A DNA stretch of 64,000 nt from Siphonodentalium dalli (lineage: Eukaryota; Mollusca; Scaphopoda; Gadilida; Siphonodentaliidae), in contig CP136062.1 of assembly GCA_032622095.1 (NCBI GenBank), positions 134,619,282 through 134,683,281 on the forward strand, given 5' to 3'. Numbering within the stretch: the first letter of the stretch is position 1; each line of letters opens with the position of its first letter. The notes below the pieces were generated by a model. The model saw only the letters and a list, made by a program, of their open reading frames with translations. It ran no database searches and had not been told where the DNA came from. Made by a program: the position numbers and the translations under genes. Positions 24,426-35,711 of this stretch are shown piece after piece.

Positions 24426-24670
24426 AAAGCTAAACCTAGAAATCGGCAGAATATAGGACATAAATATTTGACCCCCGCTGCGCTCTGTGCCAAATCATCA
24501 GGTTGTTGCACCTGTGAATCGGCGCCGTTTAAATTAGTGAGATGGATATATCTAATTACCCGCGGTGTGATGTCATTATCGAATATTCCGACTAGAGTGC
24601 TATATAATTGAGTGTCGGGTAATAAGTTAATCGCAGTCGATACCCCCCGTAGATTATCAAAAGTTTCTAT
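24426..24670 (-). CDS. unrecognised coding-like block with splice-like ends
   Basis: On the minus strand an open stretch starts directly after CCCTAG (an acceptor-like AG at 24672-24671). It reads through protein-like sequence, including GVSTAINLLPDTQLYSTLVG and DNDITPRVIRYIHL, for about 82 codons, then meets GTATGTG at 24425, a good donor consensus. Codon use and composition look coding, but the phase at this donor does not join simply to the next block at 24333-23960, so another exon, another donor or decay is required. No family is recognised. Confidence 0.4.
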
Positions 24671-24714
24671 CTAGGGTATTATATAACATTAATTAAAGCC
24701 ATATGGTGTAGTTC

Positions 24715-25028
24715 GCGCTTTAAAATGCATGTAATAATATTCGTATTTGAATGTTTTGCCGGTATCGATATAGGTTGATAAAAACTCGAAATACTGTTCT
24801 AACGGGCATTTTATGCAACAGAAAGGCGCACTGGAGTAACAAAAAAATCAACTTTGAACACGGTGTTTGGGTCCCAATACAAACAACATACATATGCACG
24901 TTTATTTTACTCATATGCAAAACGTTGAAAACAGAGGTAAAACTGCTGTGACCATGCCAAGTATTTTTCAGAGAATATGAATCTGATATATAAACATTTC
25001 GTGTATTTGTCAACCTATTTTATACTCC
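24715..25028 (+). repeat. dispersed repeat, left part, interrupted by a LINE
   Basis: Shares TTTTGCCGGTATCGATATAGG, GAACACGGTGTTTGGGTCCC, GCTGTGACCATGCCAAG and TTTCGTGTATTTGTCAACC with the other copies. The match stops near 25028 and resumes near 25745 (AAACAACACTTGGAAGCTCGG..CCATGTCCG), with a LINE 3' end between. Confidence 0.65.
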
Positions 25029-25740
25029 GTCTTGTCAACAGTTAATCACATCTCTGTCACCACATCACAACATCAACGACTTATTTGATAACTCAATAAA
25101 GACATAACTATTTAACGATAATACTCGCAGCAAACTCCCCAGAAATAGCAACAGACGTGATCTCCCACGCAAAAAGCTTAGAACATACAGAACGTTCAAA
25201 ACAATCACTTCTTTGGATCTTGACATCATTTCCACCCCCAAACAACGAGAATCCCTCACGAAATTCAGAATTAGTTGTCACACACTGGGCATTGAGCGCG
25301 GACACTATTTCGATTTCGATGAAGCAGACCGCAAATGTGAAACCTGCAACCAAATTGATAATGAGGAGCACTTTCTCCTCCATTGTACCTCACTGTCCGA
25401 CGAGCGCGCCATATTTCACGAGAAACTAATACCTGATCTCCTAACCACCCCTAACGAGACGTTACCCACAGACCCAACAACTCTACATGCACTGGCATAT
25501 TTCGTCCACTGTGGACTGAAAAAGAAAGGTGTTTGGCGATCAAGTGACGAACTGGTTAATCGAGTACAACAAAAAAGGAACAATCAGTAAAATGTACATT
25601 AACATAGAATAACATTATTATGTATTTGTTGCTACTTATTTTGTTCCATGCATATTCGATGTTCTTGTCCTGTTATTCTATGTTAATGTAAATTTGACCA
25701 TACATGGTGTAACGTACTAATAAACTTGATTGATAGAGTG
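25028..25740 (+). pseudogene. LINE C-terminal ORF2 relic and 3' UTR
   Basis: The frame reads as the C-terminal tail of a non-LTR retrotransposon polyprotein: a basic segment (KLPRNSNRRDLPRKKLRTYR) and ESLTKFRISCHTLGIERGHY. The zinc-knuckle motif Cys-x2-Cys-x8-His-x4-Cys (CETCNQIDNEEHFLLHC) begins at 25339. Frame 25108-25590 is open; just upstream the same frame continues (INDLFDNSIK) but is cut by a TAA at 25105-25107. After the stop comes a 3' UTR with a perfect 19-bp inverted repeat (25596-25614 and 25671-25689), AATAAA near 25719 and a short TTGATTGAT tail. The element is heavily 5'-truncated and lies inside a dispersed repeat. Confidence 0.8.
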
Positions 25741-25799
25741 ATCTAAATTGCGTAAACAACACTTGGAAGCTCGGGCGATCCATGTCCGTTTATACATGT

Positions 25800-27149
25800 A
25801 TATATATTCACCAGCGAATATGGAACAATTAATATTGTATATCTTTGAAAGTGTTTTCGTCTCCCATTTGTATACAACGTCATATGGGCAAATCTTGTAA
25901 TCTGATGGTATATCGGGTTTATAGCAGACAATTTCAATTGAATTTTAATGGTCAATGACTGAGCACTGGCACTAACGTGGTAAACGAGGCTTTGGTGCGT
26001 TGATCTATTCAAAGGCTCAATTAAAGACATATTATGTACTTGTTCGGGTGTGTTAAATTGATAAGTTAGTATGCAGGCGCTATGCCAACTAAAGGAATAT
26101 TACATTCTACTAACATCGCTAAAAATTTGAACCAAATTGGCCGTAGCACTCCAAAGAAAACATCGTCATAACTACGCTCAATTGTAAATATTTACTACTC
26201 GATTCGGGACGAATCTATAGGCGACAAACTAACGAAAACAATTTCGCCATCGAGAGTCACTGCATTTAATTAATATATAAGAATGACGGTGTGTGCTGTG
26301 ACGTTTGCTACACTATTTGTAAAAAAAAATACTACATTGAACAGATTATTCTCCATTTCTATGTTATCACCATACCGGAGTGTTTTACATCACTTTAATA
26401 CAAATAGTAAAATGTGTGCATATGACTTGCTTGAAACGATTAACATTTGGATGTTTTTTGTGTGTATTTCTTGACCACCATATGATGCATTCTTCCTAAA
26501 TGTTATATGTACCAAAATGTTATATGTACCAAGCCTCTACCAATTACTGGTCAATTGTTTTGAACATTAGTACATATATTTACCACTATGGTAACTTATA
26601 CACATGCAAATGCGAGCTTTGTTGGATTTTGTTCAGTAAAGCTATCCTCATTGTTCAACTTAGATATAATGATCGGCAACATGCATGTACTGAATTGTGT
26701 CTAAGTTTGGACTTCTTCGTTTCCAATTGATCTTTAAAACTTGACACAATATGCTTGCTATATGCAATTGACGGGAGCCTGTCCGCATATGAATATGAAC
26801 TCGGTCTGCATGGTGTAATTTGTTTTCGTATAGTGTTATGGCTATCCTTAAATCCACATATCGATTTATATATATACGGTCCGCATTATGACACATGCGC
26901 TTGTACTCACGCTGGTATAGTGGTAAAGTTCTTGTTATTACATCAGACCAAATCCCCTAAATACAATTTTAATACATGTAGTCCACCTTTAAATTTGCAT
27001 CGATGCGAGTACAGGGGGAATTTGTCATAAGATGGGTCGAGTCTGGCTGTGTTTGTGTTTGCATATTCAATGTTCCCATTGTGCGCGAGTCAAGAAGAGT
27101 AATGACTCTCGATGTACAGGTTTGGCAGAACTGGGTTTCGAGTTAAAGT
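25800..27149. other. gene-free stretch
   Basis: No gene supported. Open frames (for example 26283-26474, 26500-26730, 26755-27030) are AT-rich without domains. Near 26910 GCTGGTATAGTGGTAAAG looks like a Pol III A box but lacks a B box at a suitable distance. Confidence 0.45.
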
Positions 27150-27480
27150 CACATGGCCGTTTGTCCCGCACATTAACCTCATGATGTTTGCATTTTAATT
27201 TTTCTCGGTATCGAAATAGGTCAATAAACTACTCGAAATATTATTCCGCGGGCTGTTCCTGATGCCGTAAACATAAAGAGTGTCTGTTTAACCTATATAT
27301 GTGGAAACACTTGAACCAGCTCGAGGTATATAGCTGTAGCCATGGAAATTATTTTCAATAAAAATATGAAGCCGGGATATCAGTATTTTGTGTATTTGTC
27401 AACCTGTCTTATATATACATACTTCCAAATTATGTAGACAAAAGTTGGAAGCTGGAATGATCCATGTCCATTTAAGGCAT
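27150..27480 (+). repeat. dispersed repeat with AAAGAG motif, uninterrupted copy
   Basis: Runs from CACATGGCCGTTTGTCCC through TCTCGGTATCGAAATAGG, CATAAAGAGTGTCTGTTTA, GCTGTAGCCATGG and GAAGCCGGGATATCAG to AGTTGGAAGCTGGAATGATC. It gives the undisturbed order of blocks against which the interrupted copies can be compared. Confidence 0.65.
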
Positions 27481-27779
27481 GCCATCTACGAGTGTGCAAA
27501 TTGTGAAACAACGCCCAAACAGACTCTAGAAGTCATAACTCCTGAAATAAAATTTGGACCGGACTGATTTCCGATATCATATGCAATATAGACATATAGT
27601 CATAAGTAGAAGCCACACATGGCCACAATTGGTTAACATCGAAGTTATGAACTGTTGTGCCTATATGTCGCGAAATAGACATGCGGGAAATAATTCAGGA
27701 GGTATACATCCAAATACAATTAGGATAAAATTGGTGTTCGACACATTCAAGATATTCGTGAGTATAATACATGAATATA

Positions 27780-28035
27780 TTATATACCAATACTTTCGAA
27801 TTTTTCCCAGTATCGCAATATGTCGATAAATACTTGCACCATACATTTATATATACGGGGAATATGAAGTCACAAAAATACAACTACATGTCAACACGGT
27901 CTTTGGGTCCCAAATAGACAACATAAATGACAGTGAACGACACGGAACATAAAATAACGTTCTGTGTTAGCCTATGCCATGCAGATATGCATGGTATAAA
28001 AAAAGAGTGTTTGTTTTCACTTCTGGGCGAAAAAA
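27780..28035 (+). repeat. dispersed repeat, left half, split by a LINE
   Basis: Blocks TTTTTCCCAGTATCGCAATATG, ACACGGTCTTTGGGTCCC, AAAAGAGTGTTTG and TTTTCACTTCTGGGCGA match other copies. The remainder (AAGTATTTTGTTTCAGAGCG, then GAAGCCGGTATATCAACATT) resumes at about 29833. A LINE of about 1.8 kb therefore inserted into this copy. Confidence 0.65.
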
Positions 28036-29832
28036 ATGAAAAATGGGTGTCACATTGGCGGACTATGTACGGACTCCTGTCCAAGGTGAGAAATCTTCAC
28101 CTATCTGCAGACTTAGCATTAAAACTTTTTGATTACCTCATACAACCCATTCTGTTATATGGATGTGAATTATGGGGCTTTGAGAATACTCGCGATATCG
28201 AGGCTGTCCATCTCAAATTCTGTAAGCTCCTAACGAACATGAAAATGAGTACTCCAAATTATATGGTTTATGGTGAGCTTGGAAGATGGCCATTTCGTGT
28301 TGAAATTGACAAAAGAATGACCTCATTTTGGAGCCGCCTAATGACGAAAAAAAAAGTAATCACCCCTTCATATTGTACAAGTTAATTTTAGCTATATATG
28401 AAAGGCGGTGGCAAAAGAATACGATACCTTGATCACATTGAAGACATTTTTGTGCGTGCGGATTGCGAAGACAACTGGAAAACACAGTTACCCGTTTCGA
28501 ATTCTAAACTTCAATATATGCACAAAAAACTACTTGGCAATTTTTTTCTCCAGTGGAATAATGAAGTTTCTCAATCGTCACGAGGAGAATTTTATCGTAA
28601 CCTGAAAAAATGTCCTTCGCTTAGTCGTTTTTATGTTGAATGTCCCTTTAATTCAATTATCTCGCTACAGAGAATTCGTACATCAAATCATAGATTAGGC
28701 GTTGAAACTATGAAGTGGGCAAAATCTAAGAACCAAAAGAAAGGGATATCTGGAATTGGCTCATGTCAGTTATGTGGCGCCATCATGTGCGATGAATATC
28801 ATTTTGTAATAGTTTGTCCAAATTTACGTGAATACCGCATGAAATATATTGACGAATCGATCTGGAAAAATCCATCGCGAGAGTCTTTTTATGGCTTATT
28901 AAATTCTTCTGACACACTGAAGCTAAACAAACTTTCAAACTTTATAAAAATCGGATTGAAACAATTTAAATAACTATTCAAATATTTGGCGATCGTGGTG
29001 CTTATATGTGTGTGCGTCTGCATGTGTGAACATGCAGACATACATATATGTGAAGATCACGTCGTAGATTCCTTATTCATAGTACAACTATGCATATTAT
29101 GTTACTATTTGTATGGTTTCCACGTGTTTTAGATATGCAAAATTCCATAACGAATATCGAGTGTGCCATAATACAATGTCTATGTGTATGTGTTTATATG
29201 TGTATATATATATGTATATATATGTATGTGTGTGTATGTATGTGTATATATATATGTATATATATGTATGTGTGTGTATGTATGTGTATATAGCTATATA
29301 TATATATATATATTGTATATGTATATGTGTATATATATGTATATGTGTGTATGTGTATGTATGTGTTTGTATGCATGTATACTTATACATATGTATGTAT
29401 GTTTGTGTGTGTAGGTATATGCATGAGTATGTATACGTATATAATATGTGCGTATTTATAAGTGTGTGTAAACATTATATGAGTCAATTTAATTACAGAT
29501 AATAATCATGTACGTAATATTGGAACATCATTATTTACAACAACTTGGTTTCCAAAAAGAAAATGAGAAAACAGTACTATATATACTAACCATGATGTAT
29601 AATTAAGTAATTTCTTCTTCTTTTTTTTCCCGGAATCTTTAAATAAGTCTATCGAGATCTGTATTGTTCTATTCCGGACATGTTAATTCAATATTGGACC
29701 GTAACTGATTATTATCTGCATTGTATTCTGTCTATGTATACCCCGGAAAGTTCTAATTTGTATATAGTGTATATATGTTTTCTCATGTACCATGTATTAT
29801 AATGGCTGAGAATAAAGCATTACTTACTTGCA
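28036..29832 (+). pseudogene. 5'-truncated LINE: C-terminal ORF relic plus 3' UTR
   Basis: Reads as the segment downstream of the reverse-transcriptase domain in non-LTR elements: LLSKVRNLHLSADLALKLFD, then QPILLYGCELWGFEN (the conserved PxLLYGxExW region) near 28145. Farther on is a Cys-x2-Cys..His..Cys knuckle (CQLCGAIMCDEYHFVIVCP, about 28765-28821) and a stop at 28971-28973. The frame shifts at least twice: at the A-run near 28350, and again near 28430 after ILYKLILAIYERRWQKN in a second frame. It is therefore dead. The 3' UTR holds a perfect 10-bp hairpin (29016-29039), a long TG/TA microsatellite, AATAAA near 29812 and a CATTACTTACTT-type tail. The reverse-transcriptase core is absent. 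Confidence 0.8.
29170..29460. repeat. TG/TA-rich microsatellite
   Basis: Nearly 300 bp of alternating GTGTATG and TATATA blocks. All four or more open frames over it (Tyr/Ile/Cys/Val- or Thr/His-rich) are artefacts of the simple repeat. It sits within the LINE 3' UTR. Confidence 0.9.
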
Positions 29833-30014
29833 AGTATTTTGTTTCAGAGCGTATGAAGCCGGTATATCAACATTTCGTGTTTTATCAATTTATCATATAT
29901 ATATATATATACCTCATTTCAAACTGTGTGGGCAATATTTGGAAGCTTGGATGAGCTATGTCCGTTTGAGGTAACTCCGTCACACCAAGTGTTATCAATG
30001 CATTTGGGGCAGTA

Positions 30015-33000
30015 ATGTTGGCTGAAATATGTCAAACTGTGCAGCTTGGCAATCCACATTACATAATTATATAGTTAATTTGGGATATGAGAAAGACACT
30101 CTCTACACATATATTAGCTGCATGCACGATAACACTTATTGTTTTCTAACCAAAAATAACACAGATTATAACATACCGTTATATATTCTAGGCTGAATAA
30201 AATCAAAGCGTGTTAAACTTCTTTCAAAAGTTTACATCTGGCCATGCACGACAACCTCTCACTAATGAGTCCATATGCCCAATCTAATTATTTTCTGGTC
30301 AATGTAGGACATACCCATGACGGTTGTAGTGTCAAATCGGACAAGGCAACTTTATTGTAATTAGAACTCGGAAATGTAACATGGGACCAATACTTTAACA
30401 CATAATACTGCATTTTTTGTGAAATTTCACCAGCGCCTGTGTACCCGAGTATTATGAAACCCACTTATTAGTAAGAATGTCCGGAATCGGGCGATTAGTT
30501 GTAACTATACATACTTTATTAAATCGTCAAAAGGGTAAATTGGCGAGCACGAATTAATGTTATGCTGGCTTCATATGCTCAGAAAAAATCATGTTCATTA
30601 TCACCGTCATTTCGCAGTCGTTTTCAAGTTATCGCACAAAAGTGAAATAAAACGCTCTTTATTATTACCAATCAGGAATAGACTAACACGGAACGCTCTT
30701 TTCTGTTCCATGCCGTGCATATGGCTGTTGTTTGGGAACCAAATGCCGGGTTAAAAGTGTGTTTTGTTTACTTCAATGCGACATGCAGGCACAGGCAATG
30801 CCTACAGAAATGTAGTTCAAGCATTTATAGACCTATTTCGATACCGGGAAAACTTAAAAAGGGAAACATGTATTTTGAGGTGCAAACCGCCATATGGCTT
30901 TAAATTAAAACAAAAATTGGAATTAATTTTTTTTTCAGGACTGAGCTATGCTCCAGATAACGTTTATTTTATTCTGGTAAATAACTATATTCCAATGCTC
31001 TGACCAACTTAGAGCACCACACCCAATGGGTTAACTGGAAAATCCAGTTGGGCGTGTGTTGACCAAGAAACACAACCCGTGCGCTGTACGACATTGAACA
31101 CTCTTGACAATGGATGTGCTTTACAAATAAAACGGGAAACTATTGTTACAAGAGATGGAGCTAGATCTCTCCAGATCGAGAACAGAATCTAACTCTCCCA
31201 ACAGATATAGGCGCTGTCTTGCTAGATCGAGAAAAGAATCACAACTCTATCAACATATGTGGTAACGTGAGCCAATATATAATCTCGTTGCTGATAAGAT
31301 TGCATAATTCAACGATTCAACCATATGCGTAAGTGTGCCCCATCCGATATTGTAGACTGGCACTCCAATAAACACTTATGGTATACAGTGTTTGTGGTTT
31401 AGTTGCACATTAATGAATATTTAAGAGCATGATTAGTGAAAAATGTAATTAGTGACCCATTTGAGATACTCATGTTGGCTGAAATAAGTAAAAATGTGCA
31501 GCTTGGCAATCCACATTACATATTTGTATAGTTCATTTGGGATATGAGAAAGACACTCTCTATACATAGATTAGCTGCATGCACGATAACACTTATTGTT
31601 TTCTAACCGAAAATAACACAGATTATAACATACCGTTATATATTCTAGGCTGAACAAAATCAAAGCGTGTTAAACTTCTTTCGAAAGTCCACATCTGGCC
31701 ATGCACGACAGCCTCTCACTAATGAGTCCATATGCCCAATCTAATTATTTTCTGGTCAATGTAGGACATACCCATGACGGTTGTATAGTGTCAAATCGGA
31801 CAAGGCAACTTTATTGTAATTATAACTCGGAAATGTAACATGGGACCAATACTTTAACACATAATACTGCCTTTTTGTGAAATTTCACCAGCGCCTGTGT
31901 ACCCGAGTATTATGAAACCCACTTATTAGTAAGAATGTCCGGAATCGGGCGATTAGTTGTAACTATACATACTTTATTAAATCGTCAAAAGGGTAAATTG
32001 GCGAGCACGAATTAATATTATGCTGGCTTTATATGCTCAGAAAAAAATCATGTTCATTATCACCGCCATTTCGCAGTCGTTTTCAACTTATCGCACAAAA
32101 GTGAAACAAAACGCTCTTTATTATTACCAATCAGGAATAGACTAACACGGAACGCTCTTTTCTGTTCCATGCCGTGCATATGGCTGTTGTTTGGGAACCA
32201 AATGCCGTGTTAAAATTGTGTTTTGTTTACTTCAATGCGACATGCAGGCACAGGCAATGCCTACATAAATGTAGTTCAAGCATGTAAAGACCTATTTCGA
32301 TACCGGGAAAACTTAAAAAGGGAAACATGTATTTTGAGATGCAAACCGCCATATGGCTTTAGATTAAAACAAAAATTGGAATTAATTTTTTTTCTGGATT
32401 GAGCTATGCTCCAGATAACGTTTTTTTATTCTGGTAAATAACTATATTCCAATGCCATGACCAACTTAGAGCACCACATCCAATGGGTTAACTGGAAAAT
32501 CCAGTTGGGCGTGTGTTGACCAAGAAACACAACCCGTGCGCTGTACGACATTGAACACTCTTGACAATGGGTGTGCTTTACAAATAAAACGGGAAACTAT
32601 TGTTACAATAGATGGAGCTAGATCTCTCCAGATCGAGAAAAGAATCTAACTCTCCAACAGATATAGGCGCTGTCTTGCTAGATCGAGAAAAGAATCCCAA
32701 CTCTATCAACATATGTGGTAACGTGAGCCAATATATAATCTCGTTGCTGATAAGATTGCATAATTCAACGATTCGACCACATGCTTAAGTGTGCCCCATC
32801 CGACATTGTTGACTGGCACTCCAATAAACACTTATGGTATATAGTGTCTGTGGTTTAGTTGCACATTAATGAATATTTAAGAGCATGATTAGTGAATATG
32901 TAATTAGTGACCCATTTGAGATAGTCATGTTGGCTGAAATAAGTAAAAATGTGCAGCTTGGCAATCCACATTACATATTTATATAGTTCATTTTGGGATA

Positions 33001-34383
33001 TGAGAAAGACACTCTCTACACATAGATTAGCTGCATGCACGATAACACTTATTGTTTTCTAACCGAAAATAACACAGATTATAACATACCGTTATATATT
33101 CTAGGCTGAACAAAATCAAAGCGTGTTAAACCTCTTTCGAAAGTCCACATCTGGCCATGCACGACAACCTCTCACTAATGAGTCCATATGCCCAATCTAA
33201 TTATTTTCTGGTCAATGTAGGATATACCCATGACGGTTGTATAGTGTCAAATCGGACAGGGCAACTTTATTGTAATTAGAACTCGGAAATGTAACATGGA
33301 ACCAATACTTTAACACATAATACTGCCTTTTTGTGAAATTTCACCAGCGCCTGTGTACCCGAGTATTATGAAACCCACTTATTAGTAAGAATGTCCGGAA
33401 TCGGGCGATTAGTTGTAACTATACATACTTTATTAAATCGTCAAAAGGGTAAATTGGCGAGCACGAATTAATATTATGCTGGCTTTATATGCTCAGAAAA
33501 AAATCATGTTCATTATCACCGCCATTTCGCAGTCGTTTTCAACTTATCGCACAAAAGTGAAACAAAACGCTCTTTATTATTACCAATCAGGAATAGACTA
33601 ACACGGAACGCTCTTTTCTGTTCCATGCCGTGCATATGGCTGTTGTTTGGGAACCAAATGCCGTGTTAAAATTGTGTTTTGTTTACTCCAATGCGACATG
33701 CAGGCACAGGCAATGTCTACAGAAATGTAGTTCAAGCATGTAAAGACCTATTTCGATACCGGGAAAACTTAAAAAGGGAAACATGTATTTTGAGGTGCAA
33801 ACCGCCATATGGCTTTAGATTAAAACAAAAATTGGAATTAATTTTTTTCTGGATTGAGCTATGCTCCAGATAACGTTTTTTTTATTCTGGTAAATAACTA
33901 TATTCCAATGCTCTGACCAACTTAGAGCACCACATCCAACGGGTTAACTGGAAAATCCAGTTGGGCGTGTGTTGACCAAGAAACACAACCCGTGCGCTGT
34001 ACGACATTGAACACTCTTGACAATGGATGTGCTTTACAAATAAAACGGGAAACTATTGTTACAAGAGATGGAGCTAGATCTCTCCAGATCGAGAAAAGAA
34101 TCTAACTCTCCAACAGATATAGGCGCTGTCTTGCTAGATCGAGAAAAGAATCACAACTCTATCAACAGATGTGGTAACGTGAGCCAATATATAATCTCGT
34201 TGCTGATAAGATTGCATAATTCAACGATTCGACCACATGCTTAAGTGTGCCCCATCCGACATTGTTGACTGGCACTCCAATAAACACTTATGGTATACAG
34301 TGTTTGTGGTTTAGTTGCACATTAATGAATATTTAAGAGCATGATTCGTGAAAATTTAATTTGTGACCCATTTGAGATAGTCA
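30015..34383. repeat. 1456-bp tandem repeat, copies 1-3
   Basis: GTTGGCTGAAAT..GTGCAGCTTGGCAATCC starts copies at 30017, 31473, 32929 and (copy 4) 34384, giving periods of 1456, 1456 and 1455 bp. The copies are nearly identical, so the expansion is recent. Each unit contains a reverse-oriented AATAAAGAGCG-type repeat (for example 30560-30900), an internal duplication around CTAGATC..CCAGATCGAGAA(A/C)AGAATC, and no plausible gene. Recurrent short frames reflect the repeat. Confidence 0.95.
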
Positions 34384-34725
34384 TGTTGGCTGAAATAAGT
34401 CAAAATGTGCAGCTTGGCAATCCACATTACATATTTATATAGTTCATTTGGGATATGAGAAAGACACTCTCTACACATAGATTAGCTGCATGCATGATAA
34501 CACTTACTGTTTGGTAACCGAAAGTAACACAGATTATAACATACTGCTATATGTTCTAGGCTGGAAACAAATCAAGCGTATTAAACTTATTTCGAAAGTC
34601 GACATCTGGCCATGCACGACAACCTCTCACTAATGAGCCCATGGACCAATCTAATTATTTTCTGGTCAATGTAGGACATACCCATTACGGTTGTATAGTG
34701 TCAAATCGGACAAGGCAACTTTATT

Positions 34726-35292
34726 ATACCCCCCCCCCGCAACGAAGTTATGGGGGTATACTGGAGTCAGCTCGTCCGTCCGCCCGTCCGTCCGTCGTCC
34801 GTCCGTCGTCCGTCCGTCCGTGGACACAAATTTGTCCGGAGTTTTTCTCAGTCGTTTTTTGATCAATTTCCGTGAAACTTGGCACAGACTTGTCGGACTT
34901 TTTTGATGGAGTTATCCCCCCTTTTTCGCAACATATATACTTTTGTCCGAGCTTTTATTCCTACATTTTTAGGTCAATGTTTTTTAATCTTGGTGCTGAT
35001 ATTTAGTACCATGGGAACCTGTGCACCTGCGATTATGACGTCTGTCCGACATTTTTTGTATGGAGTTATTCCCCTTTTTCGACTTAGAAATTTTTTCGCA
35101 ACATGCATAATTTTGTCCAAGCTTTTATTCCTACATTTTTCGGTCAATATGTTTAAGATTAGGGTTATGGTTGTACACCTGCAATGGGAACTGTTATTTT
35201 ATTATTTTAACTAAATGTTTACTGACATGTGAAACATCTTAGTATTTTAAAAACAGGTATCCGTAGTCCCATTGGGACAGTCACACCTCTAG
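34726..35292 (+). mobile_element. ~567-bp dispersed element in tandem copy 4
   Basis: Begins ATACCCCCC, with a short stem (TATACCCCC against GGGGGTATA, about 34727-34760), followed by a CCGT-rich microsatellite (about 34770-34830) and text such as GGACACAAATTTGTCCGGAG and TGAAACTTGGCAC. It ends CATTGGGACAGTCACACCTC near 35290. Elements of this style (poly-C start, CCGT tract, CAAATTTGTCCGG) are common in marine invertebrate genomes. The empty site in copies 1-3 reads CTTTATTGTAATTAG; only TT is repeated at the junctions, so the exact ends are uncertain. Open frames within it are not credible. Confidence 0.75.
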
Positions 35293-35711
35293 TTGTAATT
35301 AGAACTCGGAAATGTAACATGGGGTCAATACCTTAACACATATTGAAAATAATATTGTAATACTGCCTTTTTGGGAAATTTGACCAGCGCCTGTGTACCC
35401 GAGTATTATGAAACCCACTTATTACGAAGAATGTCCAGAATCGGGCGATTAGTTGTAACTATACATACTTTATTAAATCTTCAAAATGGTAAATTGGCTA
35501 GCACGAATTAATGTTATGCTGGCTTCATATGCTCTTTAAAATATAATGTTCATTATCACCGCCATTTCGCAGCCGTTTTCAACTTAGCGCACAAAAGTGA
35601 AAAAAACGCGCTTTTTTATTACCAATCAGGAATAGACTAGCACGGAACGCTCTTTTCGTTTCCATGCCGTGCATATGGCTATTGTTTTGGTAAACAAATA
35701 CCGTGTTAAAA

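Noticed and set aside
26905-26990. Possible tRNA gene (GCTGGTATAGTGGTAAAG)
   Set aside because: There is no B box and no acceptor or anticodon stem pairing at the right distances.
29090-29502. Tyr/Ile/Cys-rich and Thr/His-rich open frames
   Set aside because: They are translations of a TG/TA microsatellite.
30557-34244. Recurring 60-80-codon frames in the 1456-bp units
   Set aside because: They repeat with the unit, differ by frame changes and match no family; they lie in the dispersed repeat portion.
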